64,000 nucleotides of DNA from assembly GCF_010730575.1 (NCBI RefSeq), contig NZ_AP022614.1, positions 4,154,001 through 4,218,000 on the forward strand, given 5' to 3'. Shown here in pieces: positions 17,631 to 28,300 of the stretch. Both the position numbers and the translations under genes were made by a program. The notes below the pieces were generated by a model. The model worked only from the letters and a program-made list of their open reading frames with translations, made no database searches and was not told the DNA's origin. Position 1 is the stretch's first letter, and every line of letters begins with the position of its first letter. Source of the DNA: Mycobacterium parmense (GTDB taxonomy: Bacteria; Actinomycetota; Actinomycetes; Mycobacteriales; Mycobacteriaceae).

Positions 17631-17960
17631 TCAACTGCGCGGCGTGGAATTACCCGACTCGCCTCGCACGGAACGCAATTCGGCCGCATTCCGCTGATCC
17701 ATAGTGGTAAAGGTCGTGGCGGCGTAGTGCGCCTTCTTGCTGACCGACGTCAGCGCCTCCCGGTGGGCCTGCAGGTTCTTCACATGCTGGGCATGCGCGG
17801 AGCTGAGCGCATCGTGGAACTCCTCGGCGGCGGCGAACTCACCGAACATGCCCGATGCCAACGGTCCTCGGGAAAGATGACCGGCCCCCTCTTCGGCATG
17901 CCCGCCGGCCCGGCGAGAGTCGTCGGCCCCCGAGTGCAGCATGTCCGGATCAACGAACAC
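17631..17960 (-). CDS. DUF2563 family protein
   Basis: The 109-residue protein starts at a GTG (17960) preceded by GGGGAGGGG, the same ribosome site as in the broken copy; an in-frame ATG at 17990 would add ten residues not seen in the family. It reads MFVDPDMLHSGADDSRRAGG, then a predicted helical part with EEFHDALSSAHAQHVKNLQ and ATTFTTMDQRNAAEL. DUF2563 is a mycobacterial family of unknown function. The short helical layout with an FxxxD (84-88) near the end recalls small EspC/WXG-type ESX proteins, but this is only a resemblance. It lies just downstream of the alpha/beta hydrolase gene on the same strand, 118 bases away. Confidence 0.75.
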   Translation of the reverse strand: MFVDPDMLHSGADDSRRAGGHAEEGAGHLSRGPLASGMFGEFAAAEEFHDALSSAHAQHVKNLQAHREALTSVSKKAHYAATTFTTMDQRNAAELRSVRGESGNSTPRS

Positions 17961-18078
17961 CGCCACCCCTCCCCGGCTCCGACGCGACATTCAGCGCTGC
18001 CGGCCAGGCTAAGCACAGACCCGCGGGCGGTCAATTCACCCCACCGGCGTCGCGGTCCACGCCGCGCGCCGCGTGCGG

Positions 18079-20043
18079 CTAGAAGCCGTGCCGATTGGTC
18101 ACCGAACCCGCCGGCCTGTCCCATTCCGGGTCGACGGTGATGGGTGCTCGAATCTCCAGGTGCGGCAGCGGAAGCGTCCCGAACGGCGTGTGCACCTGGC
18201 CTGGGGTGGTCACGCGCGCGTCGCCTCGGTAGGGCGCCGTCATGCCCTCGCGGGCCAGATCGTCGCCATGCCCCACGGCGATCTCGGTCATGTTGTGCAG
18301 CGCCTCACTACCGACGTCGAAGTAGTTCAGGTGGTCATCGAACCAGGGCACCACGTTGCGCGAACCGGCGACCTCTGCGCGGAAACGAACCGCCCCGAAC
18401 CCCTCGTGTGCGGGGTCAGGTCCCAGCCCGACCCGCGGACCCAGCGGGCGCCCGAGAAGGTCGTTGACCGCATTCGGCGCACCGCTGCCGGTTTCACCGA
18501 TCCAGCTGATCGCATCGGTGGAGGCCGCACCCACATACAGCTTCCCGCCACCAAGATGGAAGTCGGAGGCACCGCTTGCCAAATCCGTTCCCGGACAACC
18601 GATTAAAACCGCATCGTCAGCACGCATCCGACCACCGGCGAATGCATCCGCCACGGTCGTGGCTCCGTAGGAGTAGCCCACGACTGCGGTGTGCGAAGCA
18701 ACGGCGGCATCGTGGGTGACCGTAAGGCCGTTGACATCACCGGCGAGCAGCGCGGCCCCTTCGCGGGCGATCCAGGGAGTGCCGACCTGCTGGAGCCTGG
18801 CGGGATCGGCTATAGCCAATTCCCAACGCCGGCCGTCGAACTCGGGAGCGTCGTAACCGATCCACGCCAGCACCGCCGCAGGGCGAACGGGGTCCGCCTT
18901 CGACGACTGGTCGTAGAGGTTGACCGCGTCGTTCTGTTCGTCGGCCAGCCAACCCCACTTCACGCCGCCGTTGGTGCCCGGCACGATCACCGTGGTGTTG
19001 CGCGCCTTGTCCGGATCGCCGATCGAGATCGCCGCCCTGCCCTTGCCTTTGAAAGCCAGCGGGTCGTATGCCCACAGCATCACAGGCCGCGGTGGAACCG
19101 CGCCGATCCCCTCGTCGTGTCGGAGGCCGTCGTTGGTCTTCACCGCATTCCGATACCTCGTGACGTCGTCGCCCGTAAGGCCGTACCGCTGCGGATTGGC
19201 GAACACGTCGTTGCCGATGTCGTTGGAGGCGTTGTCTCGCAACACTTCCGGCCGCAGACCGCGCCCTCGGGCCGCGTCCTCGACCCGGTTCAAGTCGTCG
19301 TTGAGCACCGACGCGTTGACTTGTCCCCGCACCTCGGCCGGAATTCCGTCGAGGTTGCCCAACTCGGTCGGGTGCTGGTCGACCAGCAGGCGCTTCTGCC
19401 CGTCGCTCAGGGCGTCCCACCAGTCCTTGACCTGCTGCGCAGACGTGTCCGCGGACGGGACCAGCAACGTATCCGCAACCTCGACGTCCGCCGGGGGCAC
19501 CCCGTCGTCCCGCAGCCGCGACAGCGCGTCGTGCAGCGCCGTCGAATAGTCGGCGCGGATTTGCCGCACGCAGAGCAGGACGGCCCTGGTTTCCGCGACG
19601 GCATCGTCACACAGGTCGTCGACGTCGCCGCAGCCCGTCCCGATCTCTGCGTCGATGTCGGTCAGGTCATGCTCGAGCGCCGTGACATACCACGCCGCCT
19701 GGCGCTGCGATTCGGCGAGCATGGCGGCGATGCGCTCTAAATCGACTGAAACGCAACTCAATTGGGCAGCCTGCAGCCCCAGCGACACAGTTACGCGCCG
19801 GACTTCGGCCGAGTCGTTGACCGGGTTCGCGCCGCGGTCCCGATTCCACGACGCCTCGAAGCGCCGGCGCGCCTCGTCGAACGCGGCCTCGGATGCGGCC
19901 GTGGATTGCCCCGCGTCCCGAAACGCCCGCGCCAGGTGATCGATAAGCGCGGGACGGCCGGTTTGCAGACCCTCGTTGAGCTGCCACGGGTCGCCGCCGG
20001 CCTCGACGACCAGCATGGCGACGCTCAGGTACCGCAGCTGCAT
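18079..20043 (-). CDS. Alpha/beta hydrolase (DUF1023 type) with long helical N-terminal region
   Basis: The 654-residue protein has residues 1-300 predicted helical (MQLRYLSVAMLVVEAGGDPW, then RRRFEASWNRDRG and EDAARGRGLRPEVLRD), followed by an alpha/beta-hydrolase domain. Its nucleophile elbow is GYSYG with Ser458 in VVGYSYGATT; an oxyanion-type strand TTVIVPGTNGG precedes it, and His-containing segments HLNYFDVG and VGHGDD follow. This is the DUF1023 pattern of mycobacterial hydrolases, probably esterase-like; the substrate is unknown. No Sec signal peptide is seen. In M. tuberculosis the same interval, next to the Rv3906c gene, holds cpnT with esxE/esxF, so this gene occupies the toxin position. 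Export by an ESX system is an inference. Confidence 0.8.
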   Translation of the reverse strand: MQLRYLSVAMLVVEAGGDPWQLNEGLQTGRPALIDHLARAFRDAGQSTAASEAAFDEARRRFEASWNRDRGANPVNDSAEVRRVTVSLGLQAAQLSCVSVDLERIAAMLAESQRQAAWYVTALEHDLTDIDAEIGTGCGDVDDLCDDAVAETRAVLLCVRQIRADYSTALHDALSRLRDDGVPPADVEVADTLLVPSADTSAQQVKDWWDALSDGQKRLLVDQHPTELGNLDGIPAEVRGQVNASVLNDDLNRVEDAARGRGLRPEVLRDNASNDIGNDVFANPQRYGLTGDDVTRYRNAVKTNDGLRHDEGIGAVPPRPVMLWAYDPLAFKGKGRAAISIGDPDKARNTTVIVPGTNGGVKWGWLADEQNDAVNLYDQSSKADPVRPAAVLAWIGYDAPEFDGRRWELAIADPARLQQVGTPWIAREGAALLAGDVNGLTVTHDAAVASHTAVVGYSYGATTVADAFAGGRMRADDAVLIGCPGTDLASGASDFHLGGGKLYVGAASTDAISWIGETGSGAPNAVNDLLGRPLGPRVGLGPDPAHEGFGAVRFRAEVAGSRNVVPWFDDHLNYFDVGSEALHNMTEIAVGHGDDLAREGMTAPYRGDARVTTPGQVHTPFGTLPLPHLEIRAPITVDPEWDRPAGSVTNRHGF

Positions 20044-20058
20044 CGGGCGCGCGGATCG

Positions 20059-20565
20059 TTATAGGGCGCTGGCACCATCGGCCAGGCCGTCGCCGTCGGT
20101 GTCGGTCAGCCTGACGTTCCACTTCCCGTCCCCGTCGGTGTCGACGTACCCGGTCACGCCGGTCTCGTCGCGGCGCAGCACCCGGTCGGCCAGGCCATCG
20201 CCGTCGGTGTCGATCAGCCGGTCGTCGGCGCGGCCGGGACCATCGAAATCGACCAGCGGACCGCCGGTGTGCTCGACACCGTCAAGCCCGAACCACCGCA
20301 GTTGCCCACCCCGGTCGACCGCCACCCCCCAGGTCCCCGATCCGTCGTCGGTGAAGTACGCCTCCGGGGTGCCGTCGTTGTCCACATCGAGCACGGCGTG
20401 ATCGGCGACGCCGTCGCCGTCCAAATCGACGAGGGCGTCGTCACGCAGGCCGTCACCGTCGAGGTCCAGCCCGACCGCGTCCAGACGCCCATCGCCGTCG
20501 AGGTCGAGGTCGGGTTGGGCGTGCGAGAGAGCCGCGCCGTCGTCGCCGGCAAGGCAGTAGTCCAT
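20059..20565 (-). CDS. Acidic DxDxDG-repeat (calcium-binding type) protein, Rv3906c-like
   Basis: The 168-residue, very acidic protein is built of short aspartate repeats: DLDLDGDGRLDAVGLDLDGDG, shown only in part here, then DLDGDGVADHAVLDVDNDG, DTDGDGLADR, DTDGDGKWN and DTDGDGLADG. This DxDxDG spacing is that of thrombospondin type 3/dockerin-like calcium loops. No signal peptide or transmembrane helix is visible. Its M. tuberculosis counterpart at the same place was annotated as similar to pullulanase, which reflects the repeats rather than an enzyme domain. It lies 15 bases after the hydrolase gene start, reading towards it, so the two may be co-transcribed. Function unknown. Confidence 0.75.
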   Translation of the reverse strand: MDYCLAGDDGAALSHAQPDLDLDGDGRLDAVGLDLDGDGLRDDALVDLDGDGVADHAVLDVDNDGTPEAYFTDDGSGTWGVAVDRGGQLRWFGLDGVEHTGGPLVDFDGPGRADDRLIDTDGDGLADRVLRRDETGVTGYVDTDGDGKWNVRLTDTDGDGLADGASAL

Positions 20566-20585
20566 GGATAGTCGGACGGCACAAC

Positions 20586-20642
20586 ACCATTACGGGTTCC
20601 CGCGACCATTACGGGTTCCCGCGACCATTACGGGTTCCCGCG
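20586..20642. repeat. Three perfect tandem copies of a 19-bp unit at the pcnA stop codon
   Basis: The unit ACCATTACGGGTTCCCGCG is present three times without mismatch (20586-20604, 20605-20623, 20624-20642). The pcnA stop codon (TAA, 20628-20630 on the minus strand) lies in the rightmost copy, so extra copies extend the 3' untranslated side and leave the protein end RSRGNP unchanged. It looks like a short minisatellite. Confidence 0.9.
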
Positions 20643-22076
20643 CGATCGCCACCACGCCAGCAACTCGGCCGTCGCGTCCTCGTTGCTCAGCGGCCCGCGC
20701 TCCAGCCGCAGCTCCTTCAAGAAGCGCCACGCCTCACCGACCTGGGGGCCCGCCGGGATGTCCAGCAGCTGCATGATCTGGTTGCCGTCCAAGTCCGGAC
20801 GCACCCGCGCCAGGTCCTCCTGCGCGGCCAGCTCGGCGATACGTTCCTCGAGCCGGTCGTAGCTGGCCTGCAGCCGCGCGGCACGACGCTTGTTGCGGGT
20901 CGTGCAGTCGGCGCGCACCAGCTTGTGCAGCCGGGGCAGCAACGGCCCGGCGTCGGTGACGTAGCGGCGCACCGCCGAATCGGTCCACTTGCCGTTGCCG
21001 TAACCGTGGAATCGCAGGTGCAGGTACACCAGTTGCGACACGTCCTCGACCAGCTGCTTGGAATGCTTCAGCGCACGCAGCCGCTTTCGCGCCATCTTCG
21101 CGCCGACCACCTCGTGGTGGTGAAAGCTCACGCCGCCGTCGGGCTCGAGCCGCCGGGTGGCCGGCTTGCCGATGTCGTGCAGCAGGGCCGCCCAGCGCAA
21201 CACCAGGTCGGGACCACCCGCGGGAGGGGGGTCCTCCAGGGCGATCGCCTGCCGCAGCACCGTCAGCGAGTGTTGGTAGACATCTTTGTGTTGATGGTGT
21301 TCGTCAATGGCCATCTGCATGCCGCCGACCTCGGGCAACACCACCTCGCCCATCCCCGACTGCACCAGCAGGTCGATGCCGGCCACCGGATCCTGGCTCA
21401 GCAGCATCTTGTCCAGCTCGGCGGCCACCCGTTCGGCGCTGATCCGGGCCAGCTGCGGCGCCATCTCCTCGATCGCCGCCCGCACCCGCGGCGCGACGGT
21501 GAAACCGAGCTGCGAGACGAACCGCGCCGCGCGCAGCATCCGCAGCGGGTCGTCGCCGAAGGACACCGACGGCGCCGCCGGTGTGTCGAGAAGGCGGCCG
21601 CCCAGCGCCGCCAGGCCGCCCAACGGATCCAGAAACTCCCCCGGGCCCTCGGGCGTGATCCGCACGGCCATCGCGTTGACCGTGAAGTCTCGGCGCACCA
21701 GGTCGTCCTCGAGGCGGTCGCCGAACCGCACCTCGGGGTTGCGCGACACCTGGTCGTAGGTGTCCGCGCGGAACGTGGTGATCTCCAGGCGGTGCCCGTC
21801 CTTGCCGACCCCGACGGTGCCGAACTCGATACCGGTGTCCCACAACGCGTCAGCCCACCGCCGCAGGATGGTCTGGACCTGCTCGGGCCGGGCGTCGGTG
21901 GTGAAGTCCAGATCGGCGCTCAGCCTGCCCAGCAGGGCATCGCGCACCGAACCGCCGACCAGGTACAACTGATGTCCCGCAGCGTCGAACGCCGAGCCCA
22001 GCTCGCTCAGCAGGGGGGCGCGCCTGTTCAGGGCGACCGCGGCGGCGGTCAGCAGGTCGGCATCGGCGTCAGGCAC
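20628..22076 (-). CDS. pcnA: CCA tRNA nucleotidyltransferase
   Basis: The 482-residue protein adds or repairs the 3' CCA end of tRNAs; it was historically named as a poly(A) polymerase. The class II nucleotidyltransferase head is complete: GGSVRDALLG near residue 41 and the metal-binding DLDFTTDARPEQ. A template region with RRDFTVNAMAVR follows, then an HD domain with LLHDIGKPATR near residue 300 (phosphohydrolase type). The start is a GTG at 22076, divergent from the Nudix gene, with 116 bases between the starts. It matches Rv3907c in order and length. The stop lies inside a 19-bp tandem repeat. Confidence 0.95.
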   Translation of the reverse strand: MPDADADLLTAAAVALNRRAPLLSELGSAFDAAGHQLYLVGGSVRDALLGRLSADLDFTTDARPEQVQTILRRWADALWDTGIEFGTVGVGKDGHRLEITTFRADTYDQVSRNPEVRFGDRLEDDLVRRDFTVNAMAVRITPEGPGEFLDPLGGLAALGGRLLDTPAAPSVSFGDDPLRMLRAARFVSQLGFTVAPRVRAAIEEMAPQLARISAERVAAELDKMLLSQDPVAGIDLLVQSGMGEVVLPEVGGMQMAIDEHHQHKDVYQHSLTVLRQAIALEDPPPAGGPDLVLRWAALLHDIGKPATRRLEPDGGVSFHHHEVVGAKMARKRLRALKHSKQLVEDVSQLVYLHLRFHGYGNGKWTDSAVRRYVTDAGPLLPRLHKLVRADCTTRNKRRAARLQASYDRLEERIAELAAQEDLARVRPDLDGNQIMQLLDIPAGPQVGEAWRFLKELRLERGPLSNEDATAELLAWWRSRGNP

Positions 22077-22192
22077 GTTCGATCAGCCTAGTCGGACGGC
22101 GGCGTCCGGCTGGGATCGTGCCCGGCCTTCACGCGCGTCGATAGCGGCGAGTATGTCCAGGAGAGCGGGCCGTGCCAGCTACTATCGCTTGG

Positions 22193-22915
22193 GTGTCGGA
22201 GGGCGAACAAGCTAAACCACGTCGGCGCCGGGGACGGCGCCGTGGTCGTGGTGCCGCGGCTTCCTCCGAGGAGCAGGCCGCCGGCGACCCGACGGCGACC
22301 GCACCACGCCGATCCCGGACCGCGCGCCGCGGCGCGGAACGGCTACGCACCGTGCACGAGACCTCCGCCGGAGGATTGGTGATCGACGGGCTCGACGGTC
22401 CGCGCGAGTCGCAGGTGGCGGCATTGATCGGACGTGTCGACCGGCGCGGGCGGATGCTGTGGTCACTGCCCAAGGGCCACATCGAACTCGGTGAGACCGC
22501 CGAGCAGACGGCCATCCGAGAGGTCGCCGAGGAGACCGGAATTCGCGGCAGCGTGCTGGCCGCCCTGGGGCGGATCGACTACTGGTTCGTCACCGACGGC
22601 CGTCGCGTGCACAAGACGGTGCACCACTATTTGATGCGCTTCTCCGGTGGCGAGCTGTCCGACGAGGATCTCGAGGTCGCCGAGGTGGCGTGGGTGCCGA
22701 TGCGGGACCTGCCGGCGCGGCTCGCCTACGCCGACGAGCGCCGACTGGCCCAGGTGGCCGACGAGCTGATCGACAAGCTCCAAAGTGACGGACCGGCCGC
22801 CCTGCCGCCGCTGCCGCCCACCTCGCCGCGCCGCCGCCCACAAACTCACTCGCGCACCCGGCATTCCGAGAAGCCGGCGGCCGGCCAGAAGAACGGCCGC
22901 GGGCCGGGCCCGTGA
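22193..22915 (+). CDS. mutT4: Nudix hydrolase MutT4-like (Rv3908)
   Basis: The 240-residue protein has a basic, low-complexity N-terminal arm ([11 protein letters not shown]) followed by a Nudix domain with a complete Nudix box, [22 protein letters not shown] (positions about 93-114; shown here as its core REVAEETG). Nudix enzymes hydrolyse nucleoside diphosphates linked to another group; the substrate in vivo is not certain. The GTG at 22193 (MSEGEQAKP) matches the M. tuberculosis start; the frame is open seven codons further. Its stop overlaps the GTG of the next gene, so a cluster Nudix-Rv3909-murJ is read as one operon. Confidence 0.9.
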   Translation: MSEGEQAKPRRRRGRRRGRGAAASSEEQAAGDPTATAPRRSRTARRGAERLRTVHETSAGGLVIDGLDGPRESQVAALIGRVDRRGRMLWSLPKGHIELGETAEQTAIREVAEETGIRGSVLAALGRIDYWFVTDGRRVHKTVHHYLMRFSGGELSDEDLEVAEVAWVPMRDLPARLAYADERRLAQVADELIDKLQSDGPAALPPLPPTSPRRRPQTHSRTRHSEKPAAGQKNGRGPGP

Positions 22916-25305
22916 CGGCGCCGCCTGTCCGCCGGAGCGGCTTGCTGCGCCTTGCCGCCGTGGTCGGCATGGTGGCCGGTATCGCTGTCCTTTACTGGCC
23001 GGCCCCGCGCGCCGCCGCGGGCGAGCCCGGGGTGACTCCGTTCGTCCGGGTCCGCATCGATCAGGTCACCCCGGACATGGTCACCACCACCAGTCAACCC
23101 ACGCTCAGTGTCACCGGCACGGTGACCAACATCGGCGACCGACCGGTCCGCGACGTCATGGTCCGGCTCGAGCACGCCGCGGCGGTCACCGCCTCGGCGG
23201 GCCTGCGGACCTCGCTGGACGGCGACACCGACCAGTACCAGGCCGCCGCGGACTTCCTGACGGTGGCACCCGAGTTGCAGCGCGGGCAGGAGGCCGGCTT
23301 CACCTTGTCGGCCCCGCTGCGCTCGTCGGGCAAGCCGTCGCTGGGCATCGAGAAGCCCGGGATCTACCCCCTGCTGGTCAACGTCAACGGAACCCCCGAC
23401 TACGGCGCCCCCGCCCGCCTCGACAACGCCCGGTTCCTGCTGCCGGTGGTGGGGGTGCCTCCCGACGACGCCGACGACCAGGACGCCGCCGTCGCACCCG
23501 ATACCTCCAAACCCGTGTCCATCACCATGCTGTGGCCGCTGGCCGACCGGCCCCGGCTGTCACCCGGGGTGCCGGGCGGCACGATCCCGGTACGGCTCGT
23601 CGACGACGATCTCGCCACCTCGCTGGCCCCCGGCGGTCGACTCGACATCCTGCTGTCCGCGGCCGAATTCGCCACCAGCCGCGACGTCGACCCCGACGGC
23701 GCGGTCAACCGCGCGCTCTGTCTGGCCGTCGACCCCGACCTGCTGGTCACGGTCAACGCGATGACCGCCGGCTACGTGGTGTCCAACTCCCCCGACGGAC
23801 CCGCCCAGCAGCCGGGGACCCCCACGCACCCCGGGACGGGTCAAACCGCCGCGTTGGATTGGCTGAACCGGCTGCGGACGCTGGCCCACCGGACCTGCGT
23901 GGCGCCGCTGCCCTACGCCCAGGCCGATCTGGACGCGTTGCAACGCGTCAACGATCCCGGCCTCACCACCACCGCCACCACCGGTGCCGGCAGCATCGTC
24001 GACCGGATCCTGGACGTGCCGTCGGTCCGCGGCGCCACCCTGCTGCCCGACGGCCCGCTGACGGGCCGTGCCGTCACCCTGCTCGACAGCACCGGAACCA
24101 CCGTGGCCGTCGCGGCGGCCGACTTGTCCGACGAAGCGGGCGAGTCCGCCGGGTCCGAGTCCACAACCGTCGACACCGCACCCCGGCGGTTGTCGCCGCA
24201 GGTGGTGGTCGCGCCATTCGACCCGGCCGTCGGTGCCGGACTGGCCGCCGCGGGCGCCAGCCCGGCCATGCCGAGCTATCTGGACCCGAAGCTGACCATC
24301 CGGCTCGCTCACGACTCGGTGACCGCGCGGCGCCAGGACGCGCTGGGCTCGATCCTCTGGCAGGCCCTGCAGCGCGACGACGCGCCGCGCACCCAGGTCC
24401 TGGTTCCGCCGGCCACCTGGAACCTGCAGGCCGACGACGCGCACGTCATCCTGACGGCCCTGAGCACCGCCATCCGGTCGGGCCTCGCGGTGCCGCGGCC
24501 CCTGCCGGCCGTCATCGCCGACGCCGCGGCGAGCACCCAACCGCCCGACCCTCCCGGCGCCTACCCGGCCGCGCGCGGCCGGTTCAAAGACGAGGTCACC
24601 GCCGACATCGCCGGCGACGTCGGCCGCCTGTGGGCTCTGACGGCCGCCCTGAGCACCGACGAGCGCACCGGCCTGACCGGCGTCCAGTACACCGCTCCGC
24701 TGCGCGAGGACATGCTGCGCGCGCTCAGTCAGTCCGAGCCGCCCGACAGCCGCAACGGGATGGCCCAGCAACGCCTGGCGGTCGTCGGCAACACGGTCAA
24801 CGACCTGTTCGGCGCGGTCACCATCGTCAACCCCGGCGGCTCCTACACCTTGGCCACCGAGCACAGCCCGCTGCCGCTGGCGCTGCACAACGCCCTCGCG
24901 GTGCCCATCCGGGTGCGGTTGCAGGTCGACGCCCCGCCCGGGATGACCGTCACCGACCTGGGCCAGATCGAGTTGCCGCCCGGCTACCTGCCGTTGCGGG
25001 TGCCGATCGAGGTGACCTTCACCCAGCGGGTCGCCATCGACGTGACGCTGCGGACGCCGGACGGGATGCGGCTCGGCGAGCCGGTGCGGTTGTCGGTCCA
25101 CTGCAACGCCTACGGCAAGGTGCTCTTCGCCATCACGCTGACCGCCGCCGCCGTGTTGGTGGCGCTGGCCGGCCGGCGGCTGTGGCACCGGTTCCGCGGC
25201 CAACCCGACCCCGCCGACCTGGACCGCCCCGATCCGCCGCACCCCAGATCCGTCGACGTGCACGGCGACGTCGACCGCCAGGTCGAACACGAGCACCGGG
25301 TATGA
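22912..25305 (+). CDS. Membrane-anchored secreted protein, Rv3909-like
   Basis: The 797-residue protein has a signal peptide or N-terminal anchor ([19 protein letters not shown], about 10-30), a very long extracytoplasmic region and a single C-terminal helix ([18 protein letters not shown], near 738-755). A charged, His-rich tail follows. No catalytic motif is recognised. It lies between mutT4 and murJ with overlaps at both ends (GTGA and ATGA), an arrangement conserved in mycobacteria, so a role beside MurJ in envelope assembly is plausible. The function is not known to me. Confidence 0.85.
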   Translation: MTAPPVRRSGLLRLAAVVGMVAGIAVLYWPAPRAAAGEPGVTPFVRVRIDQVTPDMVTTTSQPTLSVTGTVTNIGDRPVRDVMVRLEHAAAVTASAGLRTSLDGDTDQYQAAADFLTVAPELQRGQEAGFTLSAPLRSSGKPSLGIEKPGIYPLLVNVNGTPDYGAPARLDNARFLLPVVGVPPDDADDQDAAVAPDTSKPVSITMLWPLADRPRLSPGVPGGTIPVRLVDDDLATSLAPGGRLDILLSAAEFATSRDVDPDGAVNRALCLAVDPDLLVTVNAMTAGYVVSNSPDGPAQQPGTPTHPGTGQTAALDWLNRLRTLAHRTCVAPLPYAQADLDALQRVNDPGLTTTATTGAGSIVDRILDVPSVRGATLLPDGPLTGRAVTLLDSTGTTVAVAAADLSDEAGESAGSESTTVDTAPRRLSPQVVVAPFDPAVGAGLAAAGASPAMPSYLDPKLTIRLAHDSVTARRQDALGSILWQALQRDDAPRTQVLVPPATWNLQADDAHVILTALSTAIRSGLAVPRPLPAVIADAAASTQPPDPPGAYPAARGRFKDEVTADIAGDVGRLWALTAALSTDERTGLTGVQYTAPLREDMLRALSQSEPPDSRNGMAQQRLAVVGNTVNDLFGAVTIVNPGGSYTLATEHSPLPLALHNALAVPIRVRLQVDAPPGMTVTDLGQIELPPGYLPLRVPIEVTFTQRVAIDVTLRTPDGMRLGEPVRLSVHCNAYGKVLFAITLTAAAVLVALAGRRLWHRFRGQPDPADLDRPDPPHPRSVDVHGDVDRQVEHEHRV

Positions 25306-28300
25306 ATCCCGCGTACCGGCAGGCTCCCCCGCAACGGACGCGTCTGCCGCACAGGACACCGCCGCGCCCACGCGATCCGCAATCGCCGCCGACCGGGCCG
25401 CTGCCCCCCGTCCCTTCCGGGCTGGACCGCCGTCGGCCCGAGCTGTCCGACGCCGCGCTGGTCTCGCGGTCCTGGGCGATGGCCTTCGCGACGCTGGTCA
25501 GCCGCATCACCGGCTTCGCCCGGATCGTCCTGCTGGCCGCCATCCTGGGCGCCGCGCTGTCCAGCGCGTTCTCGGTGGCCAACCAGCTGCCGAACCTGGT
25601 CGCGGCGCTGGTGCTGGAGGCGACCTTCACGGCGATATTCGTGCCGGTGCTGGCCCGCGCCGAACAGAGCGACCCCGACGGCGGCGCCGCGTTCGTACGG
25701 CGGTTGGTCACGCTCACCACGGCGGTGCTGCTGGTGGCCACCGCGCTGTCGGTGCTGGCCGCGCCGCTTCTGGTGCGGCTCATGCTGGGACGTGTCCCCC
25801 AGGTCAACGAGCCCCTGACCACCGCGTTCGCCTACCTGCTGCTCCCCCAGGTGCTGGCGTACGGCCTGACGTCGGTGTTCATGGCGATCCTGAACACCCG
25901 CAACGTCTTCGGCCCGACGGCGTGGGCGCCGGTCGTCAACAATGTCGTCGCCCTGGCGACGCTGGTGGTGTACCTGGTCGTGCCCGGTCAGCTCTCGGTC
26001 GATCCCGTCCGGATGGGCAACGCGAAGCTCCTGGTGCTGGGCATCGGCACCACCGCCGGCGTGTTCGCCCAGACGGCGGTGCTGCTGGTGGCGCTGCGGC
26101 GCCGGCGCGTCGATCTGCGTCCGCTGTGGGGGATCGACCAGCGCGTCAAGCGATTCGGCACGATGGCCGGCGCGATGCTGCTCTACGTGCTGATCAGTCA
26201 GCTCGGCCTCGTGGTGGGCAACCAGATCGCCAGTACCGCAGCGGCTTCGGGCCCCGCGATCTACGCCTACACCTGGCTGGTCCTGATGCTGCCGTACGGC
26301 ATGATCGGGGTCACGGTGCTGACCGTGGTGATGCCGCGGCTGAGCCGCAACGCCGCGGTCGCCGACACCAGGGCCGTCCTGGCGGACCTTTCGCTGGCCA
26401 CCCGGCTGACCCTGATCACGCTGATCCCGATCGTGGCGTTCATGACGGTCGCCGGGCCGGCGATCGGCAGCGCGCTGTTCGCCTACGGTCACTTCGGCGG
26501 CGTCGACGCCGGTTATCTGGGCGCGGCGATCGCGCTGTCGGCCTTCACGCTGATCCCCTACGGCCTGGTCCTGTTGCAGCTGCGCGTGTTCTACGCGCGC
26601 GAGCAGCCCTGGACGCCGATCGTCATCATCCTCGTCATAACCGCCGTCAAGATCGTCTGTTCGGTGCTGGCGCCGCACGTCACCGGGGATCCGAAGCTGG
26701 TGGCCGCCTACCTGGGCTTGGCCAACGGGCTCGGGTTTCTGGCCGGCGCGGTCATCGGCTACCAGCTGCTACGGCGCACCCTGCTCCCCACCGGCGGCCA
26801 CCTGGTCGGGGTCGGCGAAGTGCGGACCATCCTGGTCACGACCACCGCGTCGCTGCTGGCCGCGCTCGTGGCGCACGTCGCCGACCGGCTGCTGGGCATG
26901 TCCGAGCTGACCGCGCACTGGGGCGCGGGCGGCTCTTTGCTGCGGCTGGCGGTGCTGGGGGCCATCATGCTGCCGATCACGGCCGCGGTCATGCTGCGCG
27001 CGCAGGTCCCCGAGGCGCGCGCGGCGCTGGACATGGTCCGGCGCCGAGTCGGTGGGCGCGTCGCGACTTCGCCACGACGGAGCAAACCCCCCGCACGGAA
27101 GGGATCGTCGCACCGGCGCCCCGTCACGTACCCTGAGCAGAGGAATTCTTACCCGCCTGGGGCAAAAGCGGTCCAGGAGCCCGCCCGGCATCGATCCCTG
27201 GAAAGGCCTCCGGAGCGGCCGGCCCCGGCCCGGACAGCGAAAGGACCGGAGGTGACCGACCGCCCAGTGGATGGCGCCGCGTCCGGCGCCGGATTTGCCT
27301 CGGGGGCAGGCTCCGACCTGTCGCGGCCGCTCGCCGATGACTTCCAGCCCGACATCCCGGCCGAACGGGCGCCGCAACCGTCGGTGTCCCGCGCGTCCGA
27401 CTCGCTGAACGGAGACGCCGCCGAGGACGTCCATCTGGTGCCCGGCGCCCGGATCGCCGGCGGCAGGTATCGGCTGCTGGTCTTCCACGGCGGCGCGCCG
27501 CCGTTGCAGTTCTGGCAGGCGCTGGATACCGCGCTCGACCGGCAGGTGGCGCTGACGTTCGTGGACCCGGACGGCGCGCTGCCCGACGACGTGCTGCAGG
27601 AGATCCTTTCCCGCACCCTGCGGCTGAGCCGGATCGACAAACCCGGCGTCGCCCGGGTTCTCGATGTGGTCCACACCGGGTCGGGCGGTCTGGTGGTGTC
27701 GGAGTGGGTCCGCGGCGGCTCACTGCAGGAAGTCGCCGACACCTCGCCGTCGCCGGTCGGCGCGGTCCGGGCCATGCAGTCGCTGGCCGCGGCGGCCGAC
27801 GCGGCGCACCGGGCCGGCGTCGCCCTCTCTGTCGACCACCCCAACCGGGTGCGGGTCAGCATCGACGGCGATGTGGTGCTGGCCTACCCGGCCACCATGC
27901 CCGACGCTAACCCGCAGGACGACATCCGGGGAATCGGCGCCGCGCTGTACGCGCTGCTCGTCAATCGCTGGCCGCTCGCGGAGTCCGGCGTGCGCAGCGG
28001 CCTGGCGCCGGCCGAGCGGGACGCCGGCGGTAACCCCGTCGAGCCCATGGCGATCGACCGCGACATCCCCTTCCAGATCTCGGCGGTCGCGGTGCGCGCG
28101 GTTCAGGAGGACGGCGGTATACGCAGCGCCTCGACGCTGTTGAACCTGCTTCAGCAGGCGACGGCGGTGGCCGACCGCACGGAGATCCTCGGGCCGGTCG
28201 ATGACGCACTGTCGCCGCCGACGTCGCGGATTTCCGCCGGCGGCGAGCACGACGTGTTCGCGCGGCGGCGCCGCAACGTCCTGATCGGCGTCGGCGCCGG

